Shown here in pieces: positions 18,581 through 26,861 of a stretch of DNA of 64,000 nt. Within the stretch, counting starts at the first letter, position 1. Each line of letters starts with the position of its first letter. Where the stretch lies: NCBI RefSeq assembly GCF_001426545.1, contig NZ_LMEZ01000004.1, positions 310,001 to 374,000 on the forward strand. Direction: 5' to 3'. A program made the position numbers and the translations under genes. A model generated the notes under the pieces. The model ran no database searches, was not told where the DNA came from, and saw nothing but the letters and a program-made list of their open reading frames with translations. Source of the DNA: Mycobacterium sp. Root135 (GTDB lineage Bacteria > Actinomycetota > Actinomycetes > Mycobacteriales > Mycobacteriaceae).

Positions 18581-19831
18581 GTGCCCAGCGACCAGCGAGA
18601 CGAACGATCCGAACCTGCGGTGGCGGTTCAACTCGACCAGTCCGCCGCAATTGCACCCGCCGGCGTGCCTCTCGTAGCAGGCGGAACGTTGCTGGCGGTC
18701 GCGGTGATCCTGGTGGCCCTCAACCTGCGGCCCGCCGTCACCAGCGTCGCCCCGCTGCTCGGCGACATGCGCGATGAACTGGGAACGTCCGCCACCTGGG
18801 CCGGCCTGCTGACGACGATGCCCGGGTTGTGCTTCGCCGCGGCCGGGCTGACCGCACCCCGGCTGTCGAGCCGCTTCGGCCTCGGCCGCGTCATCTCGGC
18901 GGCGCTGGTGGTGCTGACCGCCGGCTTGGTGCTGCGGACCGTCGACGGGCCACACGTCGTGATCGGGGCGACGCTGCTGGCGTGTGCCGGAATCGCGCTG
19001 ATCAACGTCCTGATTCCCGTCGTCATCAAGGGGTCCTTCCCCACCAGGGTCGGCCTGATGACCGGCATCTACACCGCCGCGTTGCAGGGCGGCGGCGCGC
19101 TCGGATCGGCCGTCACCCCCGGTCTAGAAGAACCGCTCGGCGGCTGGCGCATGGCCTTGGCGGCATGGGCGGCGATCGCGGTGCTCGCCCTTCTGGCGTG
19201 GCTGCCCGCATCCCGTCGACACCGAAGCTCGTGGGCCGTGTCGACCGAACTCACCGGCAAGCCGAGGTCCCTGCTGCGCAGCCGGTTGGCCTGGACGGTG
19301 ACGCTGTTCTTCGGTTGCCAGGCATTCCTGGCCTACATCGTGATGGGTTGGCTCCCACAGATATTCATCGACAACGGCATCGGCAAGGTGCAGGCCGGGA
19401 TCCTCGTCGGCCTGGTGTCGCTGATCGGCGTTCCAGTCGCGCTGATCATCTCTCCGCTGGCGGCCCGATCGGCGAACCAGAGCGGATGGATCGTCGCACT
19501 CGGCGTCCTCGGCTTCGGCGGTGCGGTCGGCCTGCTGGTGGCGCCCGCCGCAGCGCCGTGGGTGTGGAGCGTGCTGATCGGCGTCGGCATGAGCGCGTTC
19601 TCCATCGCGCTCACGGTCATCGCGCTGCGGGCGCGCAACGCCGAGGACACCGCCCAGCTGTCCGGGATGGCGCAGGGATTCGGCTACCTGTTCGCCGGCC
19701 TCGGGCCGTTCCTGTTCGGACTGCTGCACGACGTCTCCGACGGCTGGACCATCCCGTTCGCGATGTTCCTCGTGGTGTACGTGGTGCAGATCGTCGCCGG
19801 CGCACTGGCGGGCCGGAATCGGTACGTCTGA
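18581..19831 (+). CDS. MFS transporter, CynX/NimT type
   Basis: The 416-residue protein has about 12 membrane helices and the family hallmarks NLRPAVTSVAPLL in the first helix region, which is characteristic of the cyanate/nitroimidazole (CynX/NimT) branch of MFS permeases. A hydrophilic N-terminus of about 25 residues precedes TM1. Substrates of this branch are small anions or drugs, so import versus efflux is unresolved. The GTG start is 47 bp from the divergent GntR regulator. The next gene follows after 23 bp. Confidence 0.88.
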   Translation: MPSDQRDERSEPAVAVQLDQSAAIAPAGVPLVAGGTLLAVAVILVALNLRPAVTSVAPLLGDMRDELGTSATWAGLLTTMPGLCFAAAGLTAPRLSSRFGLGRVISAALVVLTAGLVLRTVDGPHVVIGATLLACAGIALINVLIPVVIKGSFPTRVGLMTGIYTAALQGGGALGSAVTPGLEEPLGGWRMALAAWAAIAVLALLAWLPASRRHRSSWAVSTELTGKPRSLLRSRLAWTVTLFFGCQAFLAYIVMGWLPQIFIDNGIGKVQAGILVGLVSLIGVPVALIISPLAARSANQSGWIVALGVLGFGGAVGLLVAPAAAPWVWSVLIGVGMSAFSIALTVIALRARNAEDTAQLSGMAQGFGYLFAGLGPFLFGLLHDVSDGWTIPFAMFLVVYVVQIVAGALAGRNRYV

Positions 19832-19854
19832 CCCCGCGCGAGCACAATGATGCC

Positions 19855-20541
19855 GTGACCAACACCCGCGCCGTGCTCTTCGACTTCTCCGGAACCCTCT
19901 TCCGACTCGAGGAGGACGACAGCTGGTTCGCCGGAATCCAGGTCGACGAGAAGGCGGTCGACGGCCACGTCCAGGCCGAGCTGATGCGACGCCTGACCGC
20001 ACCGACGGGTGCGTCGGTCGACATGGACGAAGCCGCCCACCGCGCCTGGACGAACCGCGACCTCGAACCGCATCTGCACCGCGAGGCCTACCTGCACGTG
20101 CTGCGCGAATCCGGGGTGGCCGACCACCACGCGAAACGGCTCTACGACAAGGTCGTCGACCCGGCCAGCTGGACGCCGTACCCGGATACCGCCGCCGTGC
20201 TCGCCGGCCTGCACCGCCAGGGCATCCGGACCGCGGTGGTGTCCAACATCGCGTTCGACATCAGGCCTGCGTTCGCCCGGCTCGGCATCGCCGACGACGT
20301 CGACGAATTCGTGCTGTCCTACGAGGTGGGCGCCGTGAAGCCCACCGCCGAGATCTTCCAGACCGCCCTGTCACGCCTCGGCGTCGCGGCCGGGGACGCG
20401 CTCATGGTCGGCGACAGCGAGGAGGCTGACGGCGGTGCCCTGGCGGTGGGGTGTCGCTTCGCCCTCGTCGACCCGGTGCCGACGAACCAGCGTCCGACCG
20501 GGCTGATCGAGGCCATCGAGAGTGCCGGTCTCGCGGTCTAG
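19855..20541 (+). CDS. HAD-superfamily hydrolase with DxS catalytic motif
   Basis: The 228-residue protein is a subfamily IA HAD enzyme with a helical cap (residues about 20-95). Motif I reads FDFSGT: the nucleophile Asp10 is kept but the +2 Asp, the usual acid/base of phosphatases, is Ser12. Motif II is VVSNI, motif III the lysine in GAVKP, motif IV GDSEEAD. Non-phosphatase HADs (dehalogenase, phosphonatase) also lack the +2 Asp, so a carbon-halogen or other C-X hydrolase, or a weak phosphatase, are options. GTG 19855 starts just after the MFS gene, which suggests co-transcription. Confidence 0.85.
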   Translation: MTNTRAVLFDFSGTLFRLEEDDSWFAGIQVDEKAVDGHVQAELMRRLTAPTGASVDMDEAAHRAWTNRDLEPHLHREAYLHVLRESGVADHHAKRLYDKVVDPASWTPYPDTAAVLAGLHRQGIRTAVVSNIAFDIRPAFARLGIADDVDEFVLSYEVGAVKPTAEIFQTALSRLGVAAGDALMVGDSEEADGGALAVGCRFALVDPVPTNQRPTGLIEAIESAGLAV

Positions 20542-20551
20542 AATTTTGGGT

Positions 20552-21001
20552 ATGACCAGCGACGACGACATTCGGCCGCCCTGGTGGCTCAAACCGATGA
20601 ACAAGGTCATGATGGCCGCGATGCGGGTGGGCCTGATGCGCGAGGGCCCGATGGTCCTCAGCGTGGTCGGACGCAACTCCGGCACTCCCCGCCCCACGCC
20701 GATCACCCCGTTCACCGTCGACGGAAAGCGCTACGTCGTCGGCGGTTTCCCCAAGGCCGACTGGGTGAAGAACCTGCGCGCCGCCGGTGAGGCGACGCTG
20801 ACGCAGGGCCGCAAGGACGAGCGGGTGCGCGTCGTGGAGTTGTCCGCCGACGAAGCGCGGCCGTTGCTACGCCAGTTTCCCGTCCTTGTTCCGACGGGCG
20901 TCAGCTTCATGACCCGCTCCGGGCTGGTGACCGGCCCCAATCCGGACGATTTCGAGGCGCTCGCCGGTCGGTGCGCGGTGTTCCGGTTCGACCCGATGTA
21001 G
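20552..21001 (+). CDS. Deazaflavin (F420)-dependent nitroreductase-family protein
   Basis: The 149-residue split-barrel protein resembles the Ddn/FDOR family: PWWLKPMNKVMMAAMR at the N-terminus, VVGRNSGTPRPTPITPF, and the conserved GGFPKADWVKNLRAAG that contacts the F420 tail. Such enzymes use F420H2 to reduce quinones, nitro compounds or lipids. The gene sits 20 bp before menB, and FDOR-A members can reduce menaquinone, so a quinone-linked role is attractive but unproven. ATG 20552 follows a GGGT-rich stretch 10 bp after the HAD gene stop. Confidence 0.85.
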   Translation: MTSDDDIRPPWWLKPMNKVMMAAMRVGLMREGPMVLSVVGRNSGTPRPTPITPFTVDGKRYVVGGFPKADWVKNLRAAGEATLTQGRKDERVRVVELSADEARPLLRQFPVLVPTGVSFMTRSGLVTGPNPDDFEALAGRCAVFRFDPM

Positions 21002-21021
21002 CCCTGGCTACAGTCAACCGG

Positions 21022-21936
21022 GTGAGTTCTGACAATCCGTTCGACCCGACCGTGTGGCAGCCCGTCAAGGGCTTCGAGCTGACCGACATCACCTATCACC
21101 GCCACGTCGTCGACGGCGTCGCGAAGCCGACGGTGCGCATCGCGTTCGACCGGCCGGAGGTGCGCAACGCGTTCCGCCCCCACACCGTCGACGAGCTCTA
21201 CCGCGTGCTCGACCACGCCAGGATGAGCAACGACGTCGGCGTCATCCTGCTGACCGGCAACGGGCCCTCGGAGAAGGACGGCGGCTGGGCCTTCTGCTCC
21301 GGTGGCGACCAACGCATCCGCGGCCGCACCGGCTACCAGTACGCGGCGGGCGAGACGGCCGACACCGTGGACCCCGCGCAGGCGGGCCGGCTGCACATCC
21401 TCGAGGTTCAGCGGCTGATCCGATTCATGCCGAAGCCCGTGATCTGTCTGGTCAACGGCTGGGCTGCCGGCGGCGGACACAGCCTTCACGTGGTGTGCGA
21501 CCTGACGTTGGCCAGCCGGGAGCACGCCCGCTTCAAGCAGACCGACGCCGACGTCGGCAGCTTCGACGCCGGCTACGGCAGTGCGTACCTCGCCAGGCAG
21601 ACGGGCCAGAAGTTCGCCCGCGAGATCTTCTTCCTCGGCAGGCCGTACACCGCCGAGCAGATGAAGGCCATGGGCGCGGTGAACGAGGTCGTCGACCACG
21701 CCGAACTGGAAACCGTTGCGCTGCAATGGGCGCACGAAATCAACGGCAAGTCGCCGCAGGCCATCAGGATGCTCAAGTTCGCGTTCAACCTGCTCGACGA
21801 CGGACTCGTCGGCCAGCAGGTCTTCGCCGGCGAGGCGACACGGCTGGCGTACATGACCGACGAGGCCGTCGAAGGCCGAGATGCGTTCCTGGAGAAGCGC
21901 GACCCCGACTGGTCGAGCTTCCCGCGCCACTTCTAG
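21022..21936 (+). CDS. menB: 1,4-Dihydroxy-2-naphthoyl-CoA synthase MenB
   Basis: MenB closes the second ring of naphthoquinone by Dieckmann condensation of o-succinylbenzoyl-CoA. The 304-residue crotonase-fold protein is very close to M. tuberculosis MenB. Visible are FDRPEVRNAFRPHTVDEL, the oxyanion-hole CSGGDQRIRG and NGWAAGGGHS, the active-site loop DADVGSFDAGYG and the C-terminal YMTDEAVEGRDAF. The GTG start at 21022 matches the N-terminus SDNPFDP of orthologs. It is separated from menC/menD, and the E1 gene follows 10 bp later, probably in the same transcript. Confidence 0.96.
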   Translation: MSSDNPFDPTVWQPVKGFELTDITYHRHVVDGVAKPTVRIAFDRPEVRNAFRPHTVDELYRVLDHARMSNDVGVILLTGNGPSEKDGGWAFCSGGDQRIRGRTGYQYAAGETADTVDPAQAGRLHILEVQRLIRFMPKPVICLVNGWAAGGGHSLHVVCDLTLASREHARFKQTDADVGSFDAGYGSAYLARQTGQKFAREIFFLGRPYTAEQMKAMGAVNEVVDHAELETVALQWAHEINGKSPQAIRMLKFAFNLLDDGLVGQQVFAGEATRLAYMTDEAVEGRDAFLEKRDPDWSSFPRHF

Positions 21937-21946
21937 AGGGGACGCC

Positions 21947-24121
21947 ATGGCCGAGAAGATCGACGAGCACTTCGTCGACGCGGTGGGTGCGCTGACCGCC
22001 GGGGCAACCCGGGCCGACAGAGGCGCCCCCATCGTGGCGACGTCGACCCTGACGGTTCGAGACGTCCTCGACCTGTTCGACTCGCAACTCGGCAGCAGGC
22101 ACCTCGACCTGGCTGCCCGCTGGCTGCGGTCCCGCGGCAAGGGTTTCTACACCATCGGATCGTCGGGGCACGAGGGCAACGCCGCTGTGGCCGCGGCCCT
22201 GCGGTACACCGATCCCGCCCTGCTGCACTACCGTTCGGGCGGCTTCTTCCTGCAACGCGCCCGTCAGGTCGACGGCAGCGACCCGCTGCGCGACGTTCTG
22301 CTGGGGCTCTGCGCCGCGACCGACGAGCCGATCAGCGGCGGCAGGCACAAGGTGTTCGGCCGCCGCGACCTCAACGTCATCCCGCAGACCTCGACGATCG
22401 CCTCGCACCTGCCGCGCGCCGTCGGGGTGGCCTTCTCGATCGGCCGGGCCGCCAAGCTCGGGATCGACACGCCGTGGCCGCGAGACGCCGTCACCGTGTG
22501 CAGCCTCGGCGACGCCTCGGCGAATCACTCGACGGCCGTCGGCGCCGTCAACACCGCGACTCATGCCTCCTACCAAGGACTTCCACTGCCCCTGCTGTTC
22601 GTCTGCGAGGACAACGGCATCGGCATCAGCACCAAGACCCCGGCCGGGTGGATCGCTGCGAGCTTCGGCAGCCGGGCGGGTCTGGAGTACTTCGCCGCCG
22701 ACGGTTCCGACGTCGTCGACGCCCACGCGGTGGCGACCCGTGCGGTCGACTGGGTGCGCAAGCACCGCAAGCCGGCGTTCCTGCACCTGCGCACCGTGCG
22801 GCTGATGGGGCATGCGGGTTCCGACGTCGAGGCGGCCTACCGCACCCCGGGCGAGATCGCGGGAGACTACGACCGCGACCCGGTGCTCAGAACCGCGGCA
22901 CTGTTGGTCGAGCACGGCGGCCTGTCCCCCGCCGAGATCCTCGACCGTTACGAGGCCAAGCGCTCCGAGGTCATCGGCCTTGCCGAGGAGGTCGCCGAGC
23001 TTCCCCAATTGTCCAGTGCCGCAGCGGTGATGAGGCCGTTGGTAGACGCGTTGGCCGACGCCGTCGCCGCCCGACCGCCAACTGCCGCGTCCGGCGGCGA
23101 ACCGCTGACCGTCGCACAGTCGGTCAACCGCGCGCTGGCCGACGTGTTGACCGAACACCGGGGGGCGTTGGTCTTCGGCGAGGACGTCGCACGCAAGGGC
23201 GGCGTCTACGGCGTCACCCGCGGACTTGCGCAGAAGTTCGGCCCGGCAAGGGTTTTCGACACCATCCTCGACGAACAGGCCATCCTGGGTTTGGCGCTCG
23301 GCGCCGGGCTCGCAGGGCTGTTGCCCATCCCCGAGATTCAGTACCTGGCCTATCTGCACAACGCCGCCGACCAGATCCGCGGCGAGGGAGCCACTCTGCA
23401 GTTCTTCTCCGACCGGCAGTATCGCAACCCCATGGTGGTCCGCGTCGCCGGTTACGGCTATCAGAAGGGCTTCGGCGGGCACTTCCACAACGACAACGCC
23501 GTCGCCGCGCTGCGCGACATTCCCGGCATCGTGATCGCCTCACCGTCCCGGCCCGACGACGCCGCGGCCATGATGCGCACCTGTGCCGCGGCCGCCCACA
23601 CTGCGGGCACCCTGTGCGTCTACCTGGAACCCATTGCGCTGTACCATGTTCGGGATCTCCACGACGGCGGTGACGACGGGTGGTTGGCCCCGTACCCGAC
23701 GGAGGCCGTGCCGATCGGCAGCGCCCGCACCTACGGCGACGGGTCCGACCTGACGATCGTGACGTTCGGCAACGGGGTGCCGATGAGCCTGCGGGTCGCG
23801 CGTCGTCTCGAGGCCGACGGCATCGCGACGCGGGTCGTCGACCTACGTTGGCTCGCACCGCTTCCCGTCGCCGACGTGGTGCGGGAAGCCAACGCCACCG
23901 GCCGCACGCTGGTGGTCGACGAGACGAGGGCCTCCGGCGGCGTCTCCGAGGGCGTGCTCGCCGCGCTGGTCGACAACGGCTACGCGGGTGCGCTGGCGAG
24001 GGTGGCCAGCGAGGACAGCTTCATCCCCCTCGGCGACGCGGCGCTGACGGTGCTTCTGTCCGAAAACCAGATCGAAGCGGCCGCCCGCGCCCTTGTCTCC
24101 CAACCGATTTCGGCGCGTTAA
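21947..24121 (+). CDS. Fused alpha+beta branched-chain-type 2-oxoacid dehydrogenase E1
   Basis: This 724-residue protein joins the two halves of a heterotetrameric E1. Residues about 1-350 form the alpha part with the thiamine-diphosphate motif GDASANHSTAVGAVN and CEDNGIGIST; residues about 395-724 form the beta part (FGEDVARKGGVYGVTRGL, FGGHFHNDNA, then the C-terminal DLRWLAPLPVADVV). E1 decarboxylates a 2-oxo acid and passes the acyl group to an E2 lipoyl domain. No E2 or E3 gene is in the window, so the enzyme must borrow or work in another context. ATG 21947 has GAGGGG at good distance. The stop lies inside a large palindrome. Confidence 0.9.
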   Translation: MAEKIDEHFVDAVGALTAGATRADRGAPIVATSTLTVRDVLDLFDSQLGSRHLDLAARWLRSRGKGFYTIGSSGHEGNAAVAAALRYTDPALLHYRSGGFFLQRARQVDGSDPLRDVLLGLCAATDEPISGGRHKVFGRRDLNVIPQTSTIASHLPRAVGVAFSIGRAAKLGIDTPWPRDAVTVCSLGDASANHSTAVGAVNTATHASYQGLPLPLLFVCEDNGIGISTKTPAGWIAASFGSRAGLEYFAADGSDVVDAHAVATRAVDWVRKHRKPAFLHLRTVRLMGHAGSDVEAAYRTPGEIAGDYDRDPVLRTAALLVEHGGLSPAEILDRYEAKRSEVIGLAEEVAELPQLSSAAAVMRPLVDALADAVAARPPTAASGGEPLTVAQSVNRALADVLTEHRGALVFGEDVARKGGVYGVTRGLAQKFGPARVFDTILDEQAILGLALGAGLAGLLPIPEIQYLAYLHNAADQIRGEGATLQFFSDRQYRNPMVVRVAGYGYQKGFGGHFHNDNAVAALRDIPGIVIASPSRPDDAAAMMRTCAAAAHTAGTLCVYLEPIALYHVRDLHDGGDDGWLAPYPTEAVPIGSARTYGDGSDLTIVTFGNGVPMSLRVARRLEADGIATRVVDLRWLAPLPVADVVREANATGRTLVVDETRASGGVSEGVLAALVDNGYAGALARVASEDSFIPLGDAALTVLLSENQIEAAARALVSQPISAR

Positions 24122-24154
24122 CGTTCACTGAGCGAACGTTTGCGCGCCGAAATC
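24106..24154. repeat. Palindrome spanning the ends of two convergent genes
   Basis: Two 21-bp arms (24106-24126, 24134-24154; 19 of 21 complementary) around a 7-bp loop cover both stop codons of the convergent E1 and PucR genes. The arms encode the last residues of both proteins. The core (TTCGGCGCG, AACGTT) recurs in the palindrome at 28321-28366. A bidirectional terminator or transcript-end stabiliser is likely. Confidence 0.6.
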
Positions 24155-25591
24155 ACGCTCCAGCGCGCGCAGGGCCAGCCACGCGGCGGCGCGGTCGTCA
24201 GGACTCGCCATCGACAGCCCAGTCAGGTCCTCGACCCGACGAATCCGGTTGGTCAGCGTCTGCCGGTGCACGCCGAGGCGCTCGGCCGCCATCCCCCATA
24301 CTCCGTTCTGCGCCAAGAACGTCCGCAGCGTGGCCGTGAGGTCGCCATGCGAGCCGTCGCCGTCGCGAAGCGGGTCCAGCACCGCCGCCAGCCGCCCGCC
24401 GTCGACCGGGTCGAGCCGGTCGAGCACGTAGGCGACTGTCGGCAGCGCCCGGTAGCGCACGACGTCGCGGCCGTCGGCGACCGCCACCTCGTGCGCTTGG
24501 CGGGCCTCGGCCACGCTGCGGGTCAGCACGTCGGTCGGCGCCGGGGTGCCAAGGCCCAGCCGCAGCGGCAGCCGTGGGGCAACGGTGGAGTTCTGCACCC
24601 GCTCGGCGAGAGCGTCCGTCTGCTCGTCGCGGACGAAGCCGAGCACCGTGCCGCGCTCCACGGTCACCATGTGCACGGCGCCCAATTCGTCGAGCCACCG
24701 AACCACCAGACGCTCCAAGTCGAGCGACCTCGATCGCGCAGTCAGCACGAAGGCGGTCAACGACAGCTCGTGCACCCCCCACCGGCGGAGCAACGCCACG
24801 GCGGGGTCGCCGCCTGCGAGCAGCGTCCCAACCATGACCTCGCGCCCCAGCCGCTCGGTACCCGTGTAGTCGTGAGTGCGGAGCACCAGGTCGAGCAGCG
24901 CGGCGGCCTGCGACGCAAGGTCACGGCTGCGACTGGTCGAGGCGTTGCGCGAGGAGATGACGAGGTAGCCCGTCAGGTCCTCGTCGGAGCCGACGACGTG
25001 CACCTGCAGGCCGCTGTGCCGTAGGCGCACCGGCCGGTGGAACGCCACCGTCACCGCGTCCTTGACGTGCAGGCCGCCTGCACCGGCGGTGGTGATGGTC
25101 TGCCCGTGGGCGTCAAGCAGCACCGCCCAGCCGTCGATGCGATGGGCGAGCTGGGCGACGACGGCCTGGGCGCCGCCGCGGCGGGCCACCTGGGTGAGCA
25201 CCTTGGTGCCCGTGGTGACCAGCCGGTCCTCCGACGCTTGGTCGGCCGCCAGCAGCGCGACGAGCCTGGCGTGCAGCAGCTCCTCGTCGGCTTCGGCCAC
25301 GACGATCGCGCAAAAGCCCTTGTCGGACAACAGGTCACGTAGTCCGTCGCGGTCTCCCCCGACGACGAGAACCGCGTGGGTCAGCGCCACGGCGTGCTCG
25401 CCGCCGGCCAGGATCGTCGACTCGAGTGCCGATGCCGACGCGACCACCAGGGTTGCGTACGACGGATGGCCGACGACGGCGAACTCGTCGAGCCGCACGG
25501 CGGCGTCCACCGGCGTCGACGCGTCCACCCGACCGTCGAGGCACAGGTCCCCACCCAGTACGCGGGCGACGGCGGTCAGATCCCGGGACAT
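24125..25591 (-). CDS. PucR-family transcriptional regulator
   Basis: The 488-residue protein follows the PucR/CdaR plan: an N-terminal PucR-like sensory region, a middle GGDEF-like/GAF-type segment, and the C-terminal HTH_30 (LAQNGVWGMAAERLGVHRQTLTNRIRRVEDLTG). Family members usually activate catabolic genes for purines, amino acids or amines in response to a metabolite. It is divergent from the alcohol dehydrogenase-permease genes, which are its probable targets. No DNA-binding domain other than the C-terminal helix-turn-helix is seen. Confidence 0.88.
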   Translation of the reverse strand: MSRDLTAVARVLGGDLCLDGRVDASTPVDAAVRLDEFAVVGHPSYATLVVASASALESTILAGGEHAVALTHAVLVVGGDRDGLRDLLSDKGFCAIVVAEADEELLHARLVALLAADQASEDRLVTTGTKVLTQVARRGGAQAVVAQLAHRIDGWAVLLDAHGQTITTAGAGGLHVKDAVTVAFHRPVRLRHSGLQVHVVGSDEDLTGYLVISSRNASTSRSRDLASQAAALLDLVLRTHDYTGTERLGREVMVGTLLAGGDPAVALLRRWGVHELSLTAFVLTARSRSLDLERLVVRWLDELGAVHMVTVERGTVLGFVRDEQTDALAERVQNSTVAPRLPLRLGLGTPAPTDVLTRSVAEARQAHEVAVADGRDVVRYRALPTVAYVLDRLDPVDGGRLAAVLDPLRDGDGSHGDLTATLRTFLAQNGVWGMAAERLGVHRQTLTNRIRRVEDLTGLSMASPDDRAAAWLALRALERDFGAQTFAQ

Positions 25592-25661
25592 CTCGTGAGT
25601 GTACGAAATGTCGAAACCGCACCGTCACATCCACCAAAATTCACAGTGCTTCCGAGGGCTC

Positions 25662-25675
25662 ATCGTGCCTACGAT
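25662..25675 (+). promoter_or_regulatory. Inverted repeat and -10 element before the alcohol dehydrogenase
   Basis: ATCGT-gcct-ACGAT is a perfect 5-bp-arm inverted repeat whose right half contains TACGAT (25670-25675), a good -10 match 35 bp before ATG 25711. It lies in the 119-bp pucR/adh divergent region and is a plausible regulator site. The evidence is short and weak. Confidence 0.35.
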
Positions 25676-25710
25676 CACCCCGATCCGACCACCACCGACC
25701 CTGGAGCTGC

Positions 25711-26808
25711 ATGAAAGCCATCGTCTTCCGCGATCCCGAAACGGCCATCGAGGTCGCCGACGTCGAGCTCGCCGCCCCCAAGGCCGGCGAAGTCCGCGTC
25801 AAGATCGCCGCCGCCGGGGTCTGCCACTCCGACCTGCACGTCAAACGCGGCGAGTGGGACGCGCCTGCGCCGATGGTGATGGGCCACGAGGGCTCCGGCG
25901 TCGTCGTCGAACTCGGCGATGGCGTCAACTCGCTGGCCGTCGGCGACCACGTGGTGCTCAGCTGGGTGCCGCCGTGCGGGGAATGCCGGTACTGCCGGTC
26001 AGGCCACGAGGCCCGCTGCCACAAGGTCGCCACCGTCGTCGCCCCCAAGGGCGTCCTGTACGACGGCACCTCGCGCCTGTCCAAGGACGGCGAAATGCTC
26101 CACCACTACCTTGGCGTCTCATCCTTCGCCGAGGAGGTCGTCGTCCCAGCCTCAGGCGCGATCAAGGTGCGCGACGACGCCCCGCTCGACGTGATCGCCG
26201 TCGTCGGCTGCGCTGTCGCGACCGGTGTGGGTGCCGTCCTCAACACCGCCGCCGTGGAACCCGGTTCGACGGTGGTCGTGATCGGCTGCGGCGGCGTCGG
26301 GCTCAACGTCGTCCAGGGTGCCCGGCTGGCAGGCGCCGAACGCATCATCGCAGTCGACGTCCTGCCCGCAAAGACCCAATTGGCAATGCAATTCGGCGCC
26401 ACCGACCGCGTCGACGCCAGTGACGGCGACGTCGTCGAGCAGCTCTTCGAGTTGCTCCCCGACGGCGTGGACTACGCCTTCGACGCCATCGGCCGCACGT
26501 CGACCACCGAGCAGGCGATCCGGATGCTTGGCCTCGGCGGCGCCGCGGTGATCGTCGGCCTGCCGCCCACCGGCGCCAAGGCGTCGTTCGAACCTCTGGT
26601 CCTGGCCGAAGCCGACCAACGCATCCTTGGATCGAACTACGGATCGGTCCGCCCGTCGATCGACATCCCCGCGTTGGTCGACCGGTACATGGACGGTCAG
26701 CTCAAGCTCGACCCGTTGATCTCCGCACACCGCCCGCTAATCGAGGCCGCCGAGGCGTTCGCCGACCTCGAGACCGGGGAAGCGTTGCGCACCCTGCTCA
26801 TCCCCTGA
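25711..26808 (+). CDS. Zinc-dependent alcohol dehydrogenase (MDR family)
   Basis: The 365-residue enzyme has catalytic-zinc ligands C38 (GVCHSDLH) and H59-E60 (GHEGSG), the structural-zinc lobe C89-x2-C92-x2-C95-x7-C103, and a Rossmann motif VIGCGGVGLNVVQGA. It should oxidise a primary or secondary alcohol with NAD+. It resembles the class III-like mycobacterial alcohol dehydrogenases of about 370 residues. The ATG follows GGAG at normal distance. It is followed by an APC permease after 53 bp and preceded by the divergent PucR gene, so alcohol or amino-alcohol uptake and oxidation is a reasonable guess. Confidence 0.92.
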   Translation: MKAIVFRDPETAIEVADVELAAPKAGEVRVKIAAAGVCHSDLHVKRGEWDAPAPMVMGHEGSGVVVELGDGVNSLAVGDHVVLSWVPPCGECRYCRSGHEARCHKVATVVAPKGVLYDGTSRLSKDGEMLHHYLGVSSFAEEVVVPASGAIKVRDDAPLDVIAVVGCAVATGVGAVLNTAAVEPGSTVVVIGCGGVGLNVVQGARLAGAERIIAVDVLPAKTQLAMQFGATDRVDASDGDVVEQLFELLPDGVDYAFDAIGRTSTTEQAIRMLGLGGAAVIVGLPPTGAKASFEPLVLAEADQRILGSNYGSVRPSIDIPALVDRYMDGQLKLDPLISAHRPLIEAAEAFADLETGEALRTLLIP

Positions 26809-26861
26809 TCAAAACGCTTCACCAAATTCCCTTCCCGATCCAGCCGTCCAATGGAGACCCC

